Assembly: GCA_964412235.1 (NCBI GenBank)
Contig: CAYPNT010000015.1
Location: 1 to 45,685 of the forward strand
Source of the DNA: JAYZQT01 sp964412235
Lineage (GTDB): Bacteria > Pseudomonadota > Alphaproteobacteria > MPNO01 > UBA830
DNA length: 45,685 nt
Reading direction: 5' to 3'
Position numbers and translations under genes: made by a program. Below are positions 1-9,081 of this stretch, in pieces. The notes under the pieces were generated by a model. That model ran no database searches. It was not told the DNA's origin and saw only the letters and a list, made by a program, of their open reading frames with translations. The stretch's first letter is position 1; each line of letters begins with the position of its first letter.

Positions 1-1610
1 GAATGCAAAAGGGCGTCGATACATTGGCGGATGCTGTTAAGGTTACGCTAGGCCCGAAAGGCCGTAATGTGGTTCTTGACAAAGCTTTTGGCGCACCACG
101 CATTACTAAGGATGGAGTGACGGTCGCCAAGGAAATCGAATTGGACGATAAATTCGAGAACATGGGCGCCCAAATGGTGCGGGAAGTTGCATCTAAGACT
201 AACGATGAGGCGGGCGATGGAACTACCACGGCGACCCTTCTTGCACAGACGATTGTTCGGGAAGGTTGCAAGGCCGTTGCAGCGGGTATGAACCCGATGG
301 ATCTCAAACGCGGTGTTGATGCTGCAGTTGATGCGGTTACAGAGGAACTCATTAAAAAGTCGAAGAGGGTTTCATCTGACGAAGAAGTATCCCAGGTTGG
401 TACGGTCTCCGCAAATGGCCAAGCTGATATCGGAGATATGATTTCGGATGCTATGCAAAAAGTGGGCAAAGAAGGTGTAATCACAGTTGAGGAAGCCAAA
501 TCCATGGCAACTGAGCTGGAAGTCGTCGAAGGAATGCAGTTTGATCGTGGCTATATTTCACCATACTTTGTGACTAATGCTGAGAAAATGTACACTGAGT
601 TAGAAGATCCGTATATTTTGTTACATGAGAAAAAACTCTCGAATTTGCAGTCGATGCTCCCTCTTCTGGAGTCAGTGGTACAGTCCAGTCGTCCTCTTTT
701 AATAATCGCGGAAGATGTTGAAGGCGAGGCCCTGGCTACCCTGGTAGTGAATAAATTACGTGGCGGTCTCAAGATTGCGGCGGTTAAAGCACCAGGTTTT
801 GGTGATCGTCGGAAGGCAATGTTGGAAGACATAGGAATCCTGACTGGTGGCCAAGTAGTTAGTGAAGATCTTGGCATTAAGCTCGAGAACGTCACTCTCG
901 ATATGCTTGGTACAGCGAAGAAGGTTTCAATTACAAAAGAAGAAAGCACAATAGTTAATGGTGCTGGCAAAAAGAATGATATTCTTGGGCGTTGTAACCA
1001 AATTCGTCAGCAGATAGATGAGACCAGTTCCGATTATGACCGAGAGAAGCTCCAGGAGCGTCTCGCCAAGCTCGCTGGTGGCGTTGCCGTCATTCGGGTT
1101 GGTGGCTCGACAGAAGTTGAAGTTAAGGAAAAGCGCGATCGTGTTGAAGATGCAATGAACTCGACCCGTGCGGCTGTTGAGGAAGGCATTGTTGCCGGAG
1201 GTGGTACTGCACTTCTGCGTGCCGGGAGAGTGCTCGATAAGCTGAATCTGGATAATCCTGATCAAAGCGTTGGTATCGAAATCGTCCGAAAAGCGCTACA
1301 GGCTCCAGTGCGGCAAATAGCAGAAAATGCTGGGGTCGAGGGCTCTATTGTCGTCGGTAAACTTTTGGAAAATAAGGCAGCTAACTTTGGTTATAACGCG
1401 GCCACCAACAAATATGAGGATCTCGTGAAGTCGGGCGTGATTGATCCTGTGAAGGTAGTTCGAACGGCGCTCAGAGATGCCGCTTCTGTCGCAGGGCTTT
1501 TGATTACAACTGAAGCAATGGTTGCAGAAAAGCCAGAAGAAAAGGGAGCAGCGATGCCTCCGATGCCTGACATGGGCGGCGGAATGGGTGGCATGGGCGG
1601 AATGATGTAG
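1..1610 (+). CDS. groEL: Chaperonin GroEL, 5'-truncated by the window edge
   Basis: Large subunit of the GroEL/GroES folding chamber, cytoplasmic. Full codons begin at position 3. The visible 535 residues start at the segment MQKGVDTLADAVKVTLGPKG, so roughly the first 17 residues of a normal ~550-residue GroEL lie before the window. The ATP-site segment GDGTTTAT is intact, and the protein ends in the GGMGGMGGMM tail usual for proteobacterial GroEL. groES is expected just upstream, outside the window. A strong hairpin terminator follows. The sequence is of alphaproteobacterial type, with no internal stops or frameshifts. The visible ATG at position 3 is an internal methionine and not the true start. 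Confidence 0.98.
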   Translation, partial: MQKGVDTLADAVKVTLGPKGRNVVLDKAFGAPRITKDGVTVAKEIELDDKFENMGAQMVREVASKTNDEAGDGTTTATLLAQTIVREGCKAVAAGMNPMDLKRGVDAAVDAVTEELIKKSKRVSSDEEVSQVGTVSANGQADIGDMISDAMQKVGKEGVITVEEAKSMATELEVVEGMQFDRGYISPYFVTNAEKMYTELEDPYILLHEKKLSNLQSMLPLLESVVQSSRPLLIIAEDVEGEALATLVVNKLRGGLKIAAVKAPGFGDRRKAMLEDIGILTGGQVVSEDLGIKLENVTLDMLGTAKKVSITKEESTIVNGAGKKNDILGRCNQIRQQIDETSSDYDREKLQERLAKLAGGVAVIRVGGSTEVEVKEKRDRVEDAMNSTRAAVEEGIVAGGGTALLRAGRVLDKLNLDNPDQSVGIEIVRKALQAPVRQIAENAGVEGSIVVGKLLENKAANFGYNAATNKYEDLVKSGVIDPVKVVRTALRDAASVAGLLITTEAMVAEKPEEKGAAMPPMPDMGGGMGGMGGMM

Positions 1611-1637
1611 ATCGTTCAATGTCATTATGACTTTTAA

Positions 1638-1667
1638 CCGCCGCGGATTTCCGCGGCGGTTTTTTTT
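1638..1667 (+). terminator. Rho-independent terminator of groEL
   Basis: A perfect 9-bp stem, CCGCCGCGG (1638-1646) with CCGCGGCGG (1651-1659), closes a 4-base loop and is followed at once by eight T residues (1660-1667). It lies 28 bases after the groEL stop. It should end the groESL transcript and separate it from the phosphatase gene downstream. Confidence 0.93.
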
Positions 1668-1708
1668 GTACGACTCGAACTCTTCATAGATATCTATATA
1701 AGTACGCG

Positions 1709-2521
1709 ATGATCCTAAAATTACCTTCCTTTGATGATATTGAAACTATCATTCGTGAAGTTAGCGAAACCGAAATTATGCCGCGATTTAAAAGTCTTGC
1801 TTCAGAAGAAACATGGAGAAAGGGGTCGGGCTCCATAGTGACAGCTGCAGACGTTGCGGCGGAAAAAATGTTAGCCAGCCAACTTTCCCGCATGCTGCCG
1901 GGTTCGGTAGTTGTTGGCGAAGAGATGGTGGAGGAAAATCCTAATATTCTCCATCGCTTAGATGGAAGTGAGCCAGTTTGGGTTCTTGATCCCGTGGATG
2001 GTACATCAAATTTCGCCGCTAATAGTCCTGATTTTGGTGTCATGGTTGCATTAGTTGTTAGACGAGAAACGGTCGCTGGCTGGATCTACAGGCCCGTCTT
2101 AGATGAGATGTATACCTGTGAGCGGGGTAACGGGGCGTTTCTAAATGGAGACAGATTAAATATTAAGCCGTCAGTACGTGACTTTGGGGAAATGGTGGGA
2201 TCGTTAGGTGGTCTTCTTAGGAAGCGGACTAATTTAGCAGCGTGTTTTTCACGAGTTACAGCTAGTGGCTGCATAGCACTAGATTATTGTTCGCTTGCCA
2301 AGGGTGTTTTGGACTTCGCCCATTATCGGGGTGCCCACGTTTGGGACCATGCGTCTGGTTGCTTACTTCACTCTGAAGCAGGAGGGTATAATCGTTGTTT
2401 AGATGATACTGTTTATCGTGCGGGCATGCCCGGTGAAGGGGGGATTTTGTTGGCTTCTGATCGCGAGGCATGGGAAATGCTTCGTAAACCAATCAAAGAG
2501 GCATTAGAGACCTTATCTTAA
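1709..2521 (+). CDS. Inositol monophosphatase family phosphatase
   Basis: A 270-residue Mg2+-dependent phosphatase of the IMPase/FBPase/CysQ fold. The family metal-binding motifs are all present: TAAD (46-49), GEE (70-72), DPVDGT (94-99) and WDHASG (212-217), giving ligands E71, D94, D97 and D213. Substrate cannot be read from sequence. Candidates in this family are inositol phosphate, histidinol phosphate, PAP or fructose bisphosphate. It lies alone after the groEL terminator and is followed on the same strand by two oxidoreductase/transferase genes. No clear Shine-Dalgarno precedes the ATG at 1709, so the start is the family-length choice. Confidence 0.88.
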   Translation: MILKLPSFDDIETIIREVSETEIMPRFKSLASEETWRKGSGSIVTAADVAAEKMLASQLSRMLPGSVVVGEEMVEENPNILHRLDGSEPVWVLDPVDGTSNFAANSPDFGVMVALVVRRETVAGWIYRPVLDEMYTCERGNGAFLNGDRLNIKPSVRDFGEMVGSLGGLLRKRTNLAACFSRVTASGCIALDYCSLAKGVLDFAHYRGAHVWDHASGCLLHSEAGGYNRCLDDTVYRAGMPGEGGILLASDREAWEMLRKPIKEALETLS

Positions 2522-2576
2522 CGCATACAGAACTATATAATCACGAAACAATTAATTTTATTCATGGGAAAATCAT

Positions 2577-3455
2577 ATGGGCGATAAGAATACCGTTGCT
2601 TTTGTGGGACTAGGCGTGATGGGCTATCCAATGGCGGGGCACTTGGCGTCTGCTGGTTACATTGCAAGAGTATACAATCGGACATCAGACAAGGCTCACA
2701 ATTGGGTGAAAGAGTACAATGGCACGACTCATGACTCTCCGGCAGAGGCTGCAGCCGGCGCTAATTTTGTAATGACTTGTGTTGGTAATGACGACGATCT
2801 TCGTGACGTTGTGTTGGGAAAAAAAGGCGTATTTGCAGGAATGAAAGAAGGTGCGGTGCTGGTAGATCACACCACTACTTCCGCCATCGTTGCACGGGAA
2901 CTCGGCGAAATTGCAACGGAGAAGGGTTTAGGGTTTTTGGATGCTCCAGTCTCCGGCGGGCAAGCGGGCGCAGAAAACGGAGCTCTGACAGTAATGCTGG
3001 GTGGTGATGAAAGCACGTTTAAAGCCGCAGAGAAAATAATTAATTGCTACGGTAAAACGGTGGTCCGCATGGGACCTGTTGGCGCAGGCCAGCTGACAAA
3101 AATGGTAAATCAAATTTGTATTGCGGGGCTTGTTCAAGGTTTGTCGGAGGGGATGAATTTCGCTATTCGAGCAGGGATTGACCCTAAGAAAGCAGCGAAA
3201 GTTATGTCGGGTGGGGCGGCTCAATCCTGGCAGATGGATAATCGGGCTAATACCATGGTTGATGGCCAGTTTGAGTTTGGCTTCGCGGTAGATTGGATGC
3301 GAAAAGATTTAGGCATTTGCCTTGATGAAGCGTCCCGAAATGGGGCAGGATTACCTATAACAACGATCGTAGATGAGTTTTATGGTGATGTGCAAGCTAA
3401 GGGCGGGAAAAGGTATGATACCTCTAGTCTTATCATCAACCTTCAGAACGATTAA
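2577..3455 (+). CDS. NAD(P)-dependent beta-hydroxyacid dehydrogenase (3-hydroxyisobutyrate dehydrogenase family)
   Basis: A 292-residue cytoplasmic oxidoreductase. The N-terminal Rossmann motif GLGVMG (11-16) is followed by the family substrate-binding motif DAPVSGG (122-128) and the catalytic-lysine motif GAGQLTKMVNQ, giving K175 and N178. This order and length match the 3-hydroxyisobutyrate dehydrogenase / tartronate semialdehyde reductase family (MmsB, GarR, GlxR). The exact substrate (3-hydroxyisobutyrate, tartronate semialdehyde or other) is not resolvable. It is followed 25 bases later by a glutathione transferase gene, probably in one transcript. A GGGAAAA ribosome-binding region precedes the start. 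Confidence 0.9.
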   Translation: MGDKNTVAFVGLGVMGYPMAGHLASAGYIARVYNRTSDKAHNWVKEYNGTTHDSPAEAAAGANFVMTCVGNDDDLRDVVLGKKGVFAGMKEGAVLVDHTTTSAIVARELGEIATEKGLGFLDAPVSGGQAGAENGALTVMLGGDESTFKAAEKIINCYGKTVVRMGPVGAGQLTKMVNQICIAGLVQGLSEGMNFAIRAGIDPKKAAKVMSGGAAQSWQMDNRANTMVDGQFEFGFAVDWMRKDLGICLDEASRNGAGLPITTIVDEFYGDVQAKGGKRYDTSSLIINLQND

Positions 3456-3480
3456 CGCGGGATAGAAAGAGGCGGTAAAA

Positions 3481-4101
3481 ATGTTTGAACTTTATACGTG
3501 GATGACAGACAACGGTTATAAAGCGCGGCAAATGGCCGAAGAAAGTGGGTTGGAGTATCAATTAAAGCCCGTCAACATTCGAGAAAAGGAACAATTTAAA
3601 CCGGAGTTTTTAAAGATTAGCCCTGGCCACAAAATCCCGGCGATGATTGATCGTGATGGGCCTGCGGGGGCTACGGTTACACTGTGTGAGTCGGGAGCCA
3701 TATTGCGTTATTTGGGTGAGAAAGCTGGTAACGGTCTTTATCCTGTGGATCCAATAAAGCGTGTAAATGTTGATCAATGGTTATTTTATGGTTCGGCAAC
3801 GTTTACGACGCTTGCTCAACAATATGGCCTATTTTTTGTTCGGCTAGGTGAAGATGTGCCGCGGGCTAAAGAACATTATGAAGGCGTTTTACGCGATATG
3901 TTGGATATGTATGATAAACATCTAGAAGACAACGAATATGTTGCAGGTGAATACTCTATTGCGGATATAGCCTGTTACCCGGACATTCATCTTCATGGAG
4001 TTAATGATATTGGACTAGATGAATTTCCCAACATAAAACGGTGGCATGATGTGATAGAACAACGTCCAGCAGTGCAGAAGGCCTGGACACCGTTCGGTTA
4101 A
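3481..4101 (+). CDS. Glutathione S-transferase, YfcG/Nu-class-like
   Basis: A 206-residue cytosolic GST. The thioredoxin-like N-terminal domain carries T9, N11 and K14 in YTWMTDNGYK, the Thr/Asn arrangement of YfcG-like (Nu-class) enzymes, in place of a catalytic Tyr, Ser or Cys. A cis-Pro segment (KIPAMID) and the glutathione gamma-glutamyl-binding ES pair in CESGAILRYL follow. The rest is the all-helical C-terminal domain. In YfcG-like enzymes the activity is disulfide-bond reductase/peroxidase; I infer the same here. An AGAGGCGG ribosome-binding site precedes the ATG. Its stop overlaps the convergent mazG stop by 4 bases. Confidence 0.9.
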   Translation: MFELYTWMTDNGYKARQMAEESGLEYQLKPVNIREKEQFKPEFLKISPGHKIPAMIDRDGPAGATVTLCESGAILRYLGEKAGNGLYPVDPIKRVNVDQWLFYGSATFTTLAQQYGLFFVRLGEDVPRAKEHYEGVLRDMLDMYDKHLEDNEYVAGEYSIADIACYPDIHLHGVNDIGLDEFPNIKRWHDVIEQRPAVQKAWTPFG

Positions 4102-4937
4102 ATTTCTTTTTCGGATTGTTTTACATCGTTCCAATAGTTGTCCAATTCTTTCACCCCTGCCTCGCGGAGGGACTTGCCGTCCTTAATAAGATTGTTTTCT
4201 ACGGCCCGAAGGCGTCTTTCAAACTTTTTGTTCGCTTCGTGAGTAGCTAACTCCGCATCAATCCCAAGATGACGGGCTAAATTAACACAGGCGAAAATTA
4301 GGTCACCAACTTCCTCTCGAATGCGGATCTCCTGAATCCCTGAGGTTATTTCTGTTTGTACTTCGCTTAATTCTTCTCGGACTTTGGCGATCACGGGTTC
4401 AAGGTTTGGCCAGTCAAAACCTTCTCGTGCCGCACGTTTTTGAAGTTTCTGGGCACGCATTAAAGCGGGCAGGGCGGTGGCAACGCCGTCGATGACGCTG
4501 GGCTGAACCCGTAATTTATGCGCTCTAGCTTTACGTTCCTTATCTTTTTGATCTTCCCAAGAAGTAAACTTCTCATATTTTTCATTTGCAAATACGTGTG
4601 GATGCCGCTCGCGCATTTTGTTAGATACTCGTTTAGAAATATCATTAAAGTCGAAGCCACCATCCTCGCTCGAAATTTGTGCGTAAAACACGACTTGAAA
4701 TAGAAGGTCCCCTAATTCGTCTTCGAGTTGATCTATGTCTCCATTAGCAACTGCATCTGCTACTTCGTAAGCTTCCTCGATTGTATATGGGGTTATAGTG
4801 GAAAACGTTTGCTCTTTGTCCCAGGGGCAGCCGGTATCAGGGTCCCGTAATTGTGTCATAACTTCCAAAAGCTCGTTAATCCCCGATTGGAAAGTGTTTT
4901 CTTTCCTGCTCATTTGTATTTTCTGTTTGTAGGACAT
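4098..4937 (-). CDS. mazG: Nucleoside triphosphate pyrophosphohydrolase MazG
   Basis: Hydrolyses (d)NTPs to NMP and pyrophosphate, a housecleaning enzyme. The 279-residue protein has two MazG domains: the first with CPWDKEQT (37-44), EEAYEVAD and ELGDLLFQ, the second with REELSEVQTEI and REEVGDLIF. The acidic Mg2+ ligands are in place. The start at 4937 overlaps the stop of the upstream dehydrogenase gene by one base (TAATG), which suggests translational coupling. An alternative start at 4913 (MSRKENTF) would remove eight residues. The last bases overlap the convergent GST gene. Confidence 0.93.
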   Translation of the reverse strand: MSYKQKIQMSRKENTFQSGINELLEVMTQLRDPDTGCPWDKEQTFSTITPYTIEEAYEVADAVANGDIDQLEDELGDLLFQVVFYAQISSEDGGFDFNDISKRVSNKMRERHPHVFANEKYEKFTSWEDQKDKERKARAHKLRVQPSVIDGVATALPALMRAQKLQKRAAREGFDWPNLEPVIAKVREELSEVQTEITSGIQEIRIREEVGDLIFACVNLARHLGIDAELATHEANKKFERRLRAVENNLIKDGKSLREAGVKELDNYWNDVKQSEKEI

Positions 4938-6052
4938 TACGGGTTTGGAGGTCCATATCCAGGGTGATCAGGAATATTCTCATTGATTGGTATTGCTCTT
5001 TGTCCGGAAAATCGGGCGCGCCACTTTTCGATCACCTCCGGGTTGAAGACGTTGTTGGGCACTTCGCCGTTCAAGGCCTTTAAAATTGCATCAGTTGCCC
5101 AAATGTATCCTGGGCCAAGTCCACTCTCTTTGTTTGAGGAAACCATGTGGGCTGATAACGAAATTTTATCTTTTAGGTGACGAAGTGGAGAATTCTCAGG
5201 AAGAGGTTCGTCGGCAAAGGCGTCTATTGCCGCGCCGGAAATTAAATCATTTTCGAGGGCTTTAGCCAAATCTTCCTCGTTAACGTTACCTCCGCGAGAG
5301 GTATTAATAAAAATTGCAGAACGCTTCATTTTTTTGAACATGTCTATGTTCATCATTTGATTCGTTTCGTTATTGTGCGTGCAATGGAGTGAGACAACGT
5401 CTGAGTGTTCAAGTAGGTATTCTAGCCCCACTTTTTCCGCACCCTTAATTAAAAACCTTTCGTCTTCGATGTGTGGATCGTGCGCAATAATTCGAAAGTC
5501 CCAGGGCTGAAATAATTGTGCAACGCGAGCACCAATCCTCCCGAGTCCAATTATGCCTAATGTTATACCGGGATATCCATCAGTTGTTCTTTTGCCAAGA
5601 TAGGTCCCCATAAGACTGAGATTGCGCCATTTTCCACCCTTAACTGCTTGATCCCTTTCAGTGGTTTTTTTGAGTCTATTAAGGATCATTGCAACAGTTC
5701 CTTCCGCCACGCCATAGCAATTAGATTCCGTAGGGCCATGTGTGACCAATATCCCTAAGTCGGTTGCCGCCGCCACATCGATGTCGTCGGTTCCGACTGT
5801 ACATTTTGCAACGATCCTAAGGTTGGGGCTGGCTTCCAAGATCTCTCGGGTGATTGGGCTTGAACGTATTGAGGTTCCTAACAGTGCGTCAGCGCCTTTG
5901 GCTAACGAAACCATTTCGGCCGTATTATTACCTTGAGGAGTGTGCCAATCAGCACTCCCGAGGACTAAATTGCACCCGTATTTTTCCAGTTTTGCGTGAT
6001 TTTTACCTTCTTCATCGGCGGGAGCGAATACAAAGATCTTTGGCGCGTCCAT
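4937..6052 (-). CDS. D-isomer-specific 2-hydroxyacid dehydrogenase
   Basis: A 371-residue NAD-dependent oxidoreductase of the phosphoglycerate/formate dehydrogenase family. The Rossmann motif GLGRIG lies at 169-174. The catalytic Arg is in TSRGG (R253), the Glu in DEP (E282) and the His in SAHM (H302). No C-terminal ACT domain is present, so it is not a classical long SerA. Formate, glyoxylate or phosphoglycerate-type substrates all remain possible. It forms a two-gene unit with mazG (1-base overlap) and is divergent from the TauD-like gene across a 177-bp intergenic region. Confidence 0.88.
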   Translation of the reverse strand: MDAPKIFVFAPADEEGKNHAKLEKYGCNLVLGSADWHTPQGNNTAEMVSLAKGADALLGTSIRSSPITREILEASPNLRIVAKCTVGTDDIDVAAATDLGILVTHGPTESNCYGVAEGTVAMILNRLKKTTERDQAVKGGKWRNLSLMGTYLGKRTTDGYPGITLGIIGLGRIGARVAQLFQPWDFRIIAHDPHIEDERFLIKGAEKVGLEYLLEHSDVVSLHCTHNNETNQMMNIDMFKKMKRSAIFINTSRGGNVNEEDLAKALENDLISGAAIDAFADEPLPENSPLRHLKDKISLSAHMVSSNKESGLGPGYIWATDAILKALNGEVPNNVFNPEVIEKWRARFSGQRAIPINENIPDHPGYGPPNP

Positions 6053-6229
6053 TGGCTAGCTATCTCCATTATGTAGTCTTTCTGATGATCAGCTGAGTAT
6101 ATTGACAGCTATTCCTTATCTATTTCAGAATAATAAAGCATTTGCCGTTACATTTGTATGTTTATGGTGTGCTATGAGTTGGGCTTATAAGTTATGGTTA
6201 TCTTTATTTATTTATAAAAAAACGGTTTC

Positions 6230-7090
6230 ATGTCACTTGAATTGATTGCCATTAATAAAAACTTTGGTGCCTATGCCTCGGGGATAAACATTACAGAGGG
6301 TATTGGGGAACAGGAGAAAATTGAGATTGAAGCTGCGATGGACAAGTTCGCCGTATTGATATGGCAAAATTGTCCGTTAGAAGATGAACGTCAGATCAAA
6401 TTGGCGGAGAACTTTGGGCAAATAGAGGTCTCTCTCCTGTCAAAAGTCAGGGGAAAAGGTGGCCCCGCAAACAAATCCCTCGTTCCAATCAGCAATGTTG
6501 CGGACGATGGAGATTTGCTAGACAGGGATGGGCGCCGGCTAGGATCCCAGGTAGCAAATCAGTTCTGGCACTCCGACAGTTCGTTTATGCAGCACGTAGC
6601 CAAATATTCCCTATTATCTGCGCGGGAAGTGCCCAAAGAGGGTGGCAATACGGAGTTTGCAGACCTTCGTGCGGCATACGATGAACTTCCTGATAGTTTC
6701 AAAACTATGGTCGAGGGTCTAATTGCCGAACACCATGTCTTTCATTCCAGAATAACGCTTGGGCTGAAGTATACTCCAGAGGAAATCTCTGCGTCTCCGC
6801 CAGCACACTGGCCCCTAGTTCGTGTCCATCCGTCGTCGAAAAGGAAGGTTATATTTCCGCCTGTTCATATCCGGGCAATAAAAGGCATGTCCGACCCTGA
6901 GGCCCGACTCCTCGTTAACGAGCTTATCGAGCATGCTACGCAGAAACATTTCTGTTTTGCACATAAGTGGAGTAGGGGAGACCTCGTAATGTGGGATAAC
7001 CGCGTCACACTTCATCGGGGCAGACGTTATGATTTAGGCGAAAAAAGAATGCTTCGGCGTATTACGACTATGGAAACAAACGGTGATTAA
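6230..7090 (+). CDS. TauD/TfdA family Fe(II)/2-oxoglutarate dioxygenase
   Basis: A 286-residue non-haem iron dioxygenase. The facial triad is visible as H114 and D116 in FWHSDSSF and H262 in RVTLHRGR, with a downstream Arg (RMLRRITT, about 277) suited to bind 2-oxoglutarate. Family members oxidise taurine, alkylsulfates, 2,4-D and other small acids; the substrate here is unknown. It is a single gene, divergent from the D-2-hydroxyacid dehydrogenase and convergent with the PhnP-like hydrolase. An AT-rich leader precedes the ATG and no strong Shine-Dalgarno is visible. Confidence 0.9.
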   Translation: MSLELIAINKNFGAYASGINITEGIGEQEKIEIEAAMDKFAVLIWQNCPLEDERQIKLAENFGQIEVSLLSKVRGKGGPANKSLVPISNVADDGDLLDRDGRRLGSQVANQFWHSDSSFMQHVAKYSLLSAREVPKEGGNTEFADLRAAYDELPDSFKTMVEGLIAEHHVFHSRITLGLKYTPEEISASPPAHWPLVRVHPSSKRKVIFPPVHIRAIKGMSDPEARLLVNELIEHATQKHFCFAHKWSRGDLVMWDNRVTLHRGRRYDLGEKRMLRRITTMETNGD

Positions 7091-7217
7091 ATTCAAATTG
7101 GATGCAATTGTTTCATTGGAAAATGGACTGGCTCGTTTGAATCGGTCTTTTGAATCTGAAATTCGGAATTTGTTGTCAATTTCTCAAAATGATAGTGGGG
7201 TCTTATCCCGGTTATAA
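7083..7217 (+). CDS. Possible small protein (44 aa), GTG start
   Basis: A 44-codon frame starts with GTG inside the last codons of the dioxygenase gene and ends at 7217. The product (MIKFKLDAIVSLENGLARLN and on) has regularly spaced hydrophobic residues suggesting an amphipathic helix or short coiled coil. No family is recognised, and the only support is composition plus overlap with the upstream stop. It could equally be chance. Confidence 0.2.
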   Translation: MIKFKLDAIVSLENGLARLNRSFESEIRNLLSISQNDSGVLSRL

Positions 7218-7229
7218 TGCGGGTTGTCG

Positions 7230-7245
7230 CATAATGTACATTATG
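7230..7245. repeat. Perfect 16-bp palindrome CATAATGTACATTATG
   Basis: CATAATGT is followed directly by its reverse complement ACATTATG. It sits between convergent genes, 140 bases after the dioxygenase stop and about 90 bases beyond the hydrolase stop, so an ordinary promoter operator is not expected. It has the symmetry of a dimeric regulator site but no T-run of a terminator. Function unknown. Confidence 0.6.
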
Positions 7246-7332
7246 GATACTTTATATTGTTTTAAAAATAATTTGTTATTATGCAATACCTATGACGCGA
7301 GGATTGGATGAGACCAGACCCTTAAAGAGGTT

Positions 7333-8109
7333 TCAATTAACATTTAAAACCATTCCATCATACCCAGGTTCGACACCTTTTGGGCATTTTGATTTCATTA
7401 TTTCGTAGTCCGTTTGAAAATTCATGTGTGTAAGGACGGCGTGTTCTGGTTTTACACGCTTAATCCAGCCCATCGTACGGTCAAAATGGGCATGTGTTGG
7501 GTGTGGGTCGTCGCGTAAACAATCGACAATCCACACTTTTATACCTTCTAAAATTGCTAAAGAATCGTCGCTTAACTCAACAACATCAGTTGAATAGGCA
7601 AAGTCACCAAACCTGAACCCAGTAGTTTCGCATATGCCATGGTCTTGTGAGAATGGTGTGATGCTTATATTTCCCACTCTAAAATTTTTGCCATGACTGA
7701 ATTCACATGGCTCGGCAGCGGGTTTATATAGTCGAAAATGGTCAGTGGTATTTGAATCGAAAAGATAATTCCAATTCTCTTTTAACGAATTTAAAACTGC
7801 TGCTGTTCCAAATACCTCGATGCGTTTCTCTCGCAGAAAACTAAGGGTCCGGAGTTCCCCAATTCCCCCTATGTGGTCGTAATGCACATGTGTGAACAAA
7901 ACAGCATCTATCGTATTTATATCGTTCTCCAAAAGTTGAGTGCGAATATCCGGCGACGTATCCACCAGAATATTAATTTTCTCATCCTGGACAAGGATTG
8001 ATGGCCTACTGCGTCGGTTCTTTGTGTTATTTGGATCACAATCACCCCAGCGGTTACCAATTATTGGTACACCCTGTGATGACCCGCATCCAAGAAGCGT
8101 TATTCTCAT
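7333..8109 (-). CDS. MBL-fold metallo-hydrolase, PhnP-like
   Basis: A 258-residue metallo-beta-lactamase-fold phosphodiesterase-type hydrolase. The N-terminal MRITLLGCGSSQGVP segment, the metal-binding THVHYDH (73-79), DTSPD (50-54), the later STDVVEL segment and the terminal LTH element followed by DY match the PhnP-like family. The gene lacks any phosphonate-operon context and sits after tatD, a common alphaproteobacterial arrangement in which its role is undefined. Its ATG overlaps the tatD stop by four bases (ATGA), so the two are probably translated together. Confidence 0.88.
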   Translation of the reverse strand: MRITLLGCGSSQGVPIIGNRWGDCDPNNTKNRRSRPSILVQDEKINILVDTSPDIRTQLLENDINTIDAVLFTHVHYDHIGGIGELRTLSFLREKRIEVFGTAAVLNSLKENWNYLFDSNTTDHFRLYKPAAEPCEFSHGKNFRVGNISITPFSQDHGICETTGFRFGDFAYSTDVVELSDDSLAILEGIKVWIVDCLRDDPHPTHAHFDRTMGWIKRVKPEHAVLTHMNFQTDYEIMKSKCPKGVEPGYDGMVLNVN

Positions 8110-8900
8110 TCGAGGTCTGGACGTTTAGCTTTGTTAAAAAGGCGGAAGAAGTTTTCGCTAGAACATATTGATAATTCAGAATAATTTAAATTTTTAAGCT
8201 CCGCTACTTTTTTAGCTGTGTGCGTTACGAAAGAGGGCTCATTTCTTTTCCCTCGCTTTGGGACCGGGGCAAGAAACGGCGCGTCGGTTTCTACAAGTAT
8301 TCGTTCTGTTGGCACATTACCGACAATATCACGTAGTGAATTCGCGTTTTTAAATGTAACGATCCCAGAAAGAGATATATAAAAGCCGAGGTTTAGTGCG
8401 CGTTGCGCAAGCTCAGCACCGGATGAAAAACAATGTAAAACCCCTGGAAATGCCCCTTTTTTCATTTCTTCTTCTAGGATATCAGCCGTTTCCTTGTCTG
8501 CGTCACGGGTGTGAACTATCAGCGGTAACTGTGTCTCGCGAGATGCTGTTATGTGTTTACGAAAGCTTCTAAGCTGAGATTCTCGAGAGCTAGTTTCGTA
8601 ATAAAAATCGAGACCAGTTTCACCAATTCCTATCACTTTTGGATTTATTGAATGGTTAATGAGTTCTTCTACGCTGACCTCGGGTTCCTCATCCACTTGG
8701 TGAGGATGAATGCCGACTGAACACCAAATTTCTTCGTCGATCTGAGTCAGTGCCAAAATATCTTGAAATCGAGAAACACGAGTGCAGATAGTCACAATGG
8801 TTCTAATATCAGCCTTTTTGGCCCGTCGAATTGTTGCGGCACGGTCATTGTCAAAGGCGTCAAAATCCAGGTGACAATGGCTATCAACAAGCACGTTCAA
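8106..8900 (-). CDS. tatD: TatD family metal-dependent DNase
   Basis: A 264-residue TIM-barrel hydrolase. Metal ligands are seen in DSHCHLD (H8, H10), GIGETGLDFYYE, IVHTRDA, LHCFSSG and ETDAPFLAP, the full set of TatD motifs. TatD-type enzymes are 3'-5' nucleases used in DNA quality control; some homologues act on D-aminoacyl-tRNA. Which of these applies here is not decided. It follows metG on the same strand after 181 bases and overlaps the next gene by 4 bases. Confidence 0.92.
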   Translation of the reverse strand: MNVLVDSHCHLDFDAFDNDRAATIRRAKKADIRTIVTICTRVSRFQDILALTQIDEEIWCSVGIHPHQVDEEPEVSVEELINHSINPKVIGIGETGLDFYYETSSRESQLRSFRKHITASRETQLPLIVHTRDADKETADILEEEMKKGAFPGVLHCFSSGAELAQRALNLGFYISLSGIVTFKNANSLRDIVGNVPTERILVETDAPFLAPVPKRGKRNEPSFVTHTAKKVAELKNLNYSELSICSSENFFRLFNKAKRPDLE

Positions 8901-9081
8901 TTCCTTTTTTCACGGAGTATCTTCTGCGTTTAGCATACGCAGCTGTCAAATTCACCTATTGAATGATAGATTTAAATTCCCCGTATGAGTTGGTTCATGG
9001 GCTATAAAGCGAAGTAGCTCTAGCAACCCCTTCCAGTTATTTAAAAGCTGACCCGAGTTAAATTGATTCTATCCCCCTGCC

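Noticed and set aside
551..1625. Minus-strand frames opposite groEL
   Set aside because: Shadows of a highly conserved gene; no start signals or family features.
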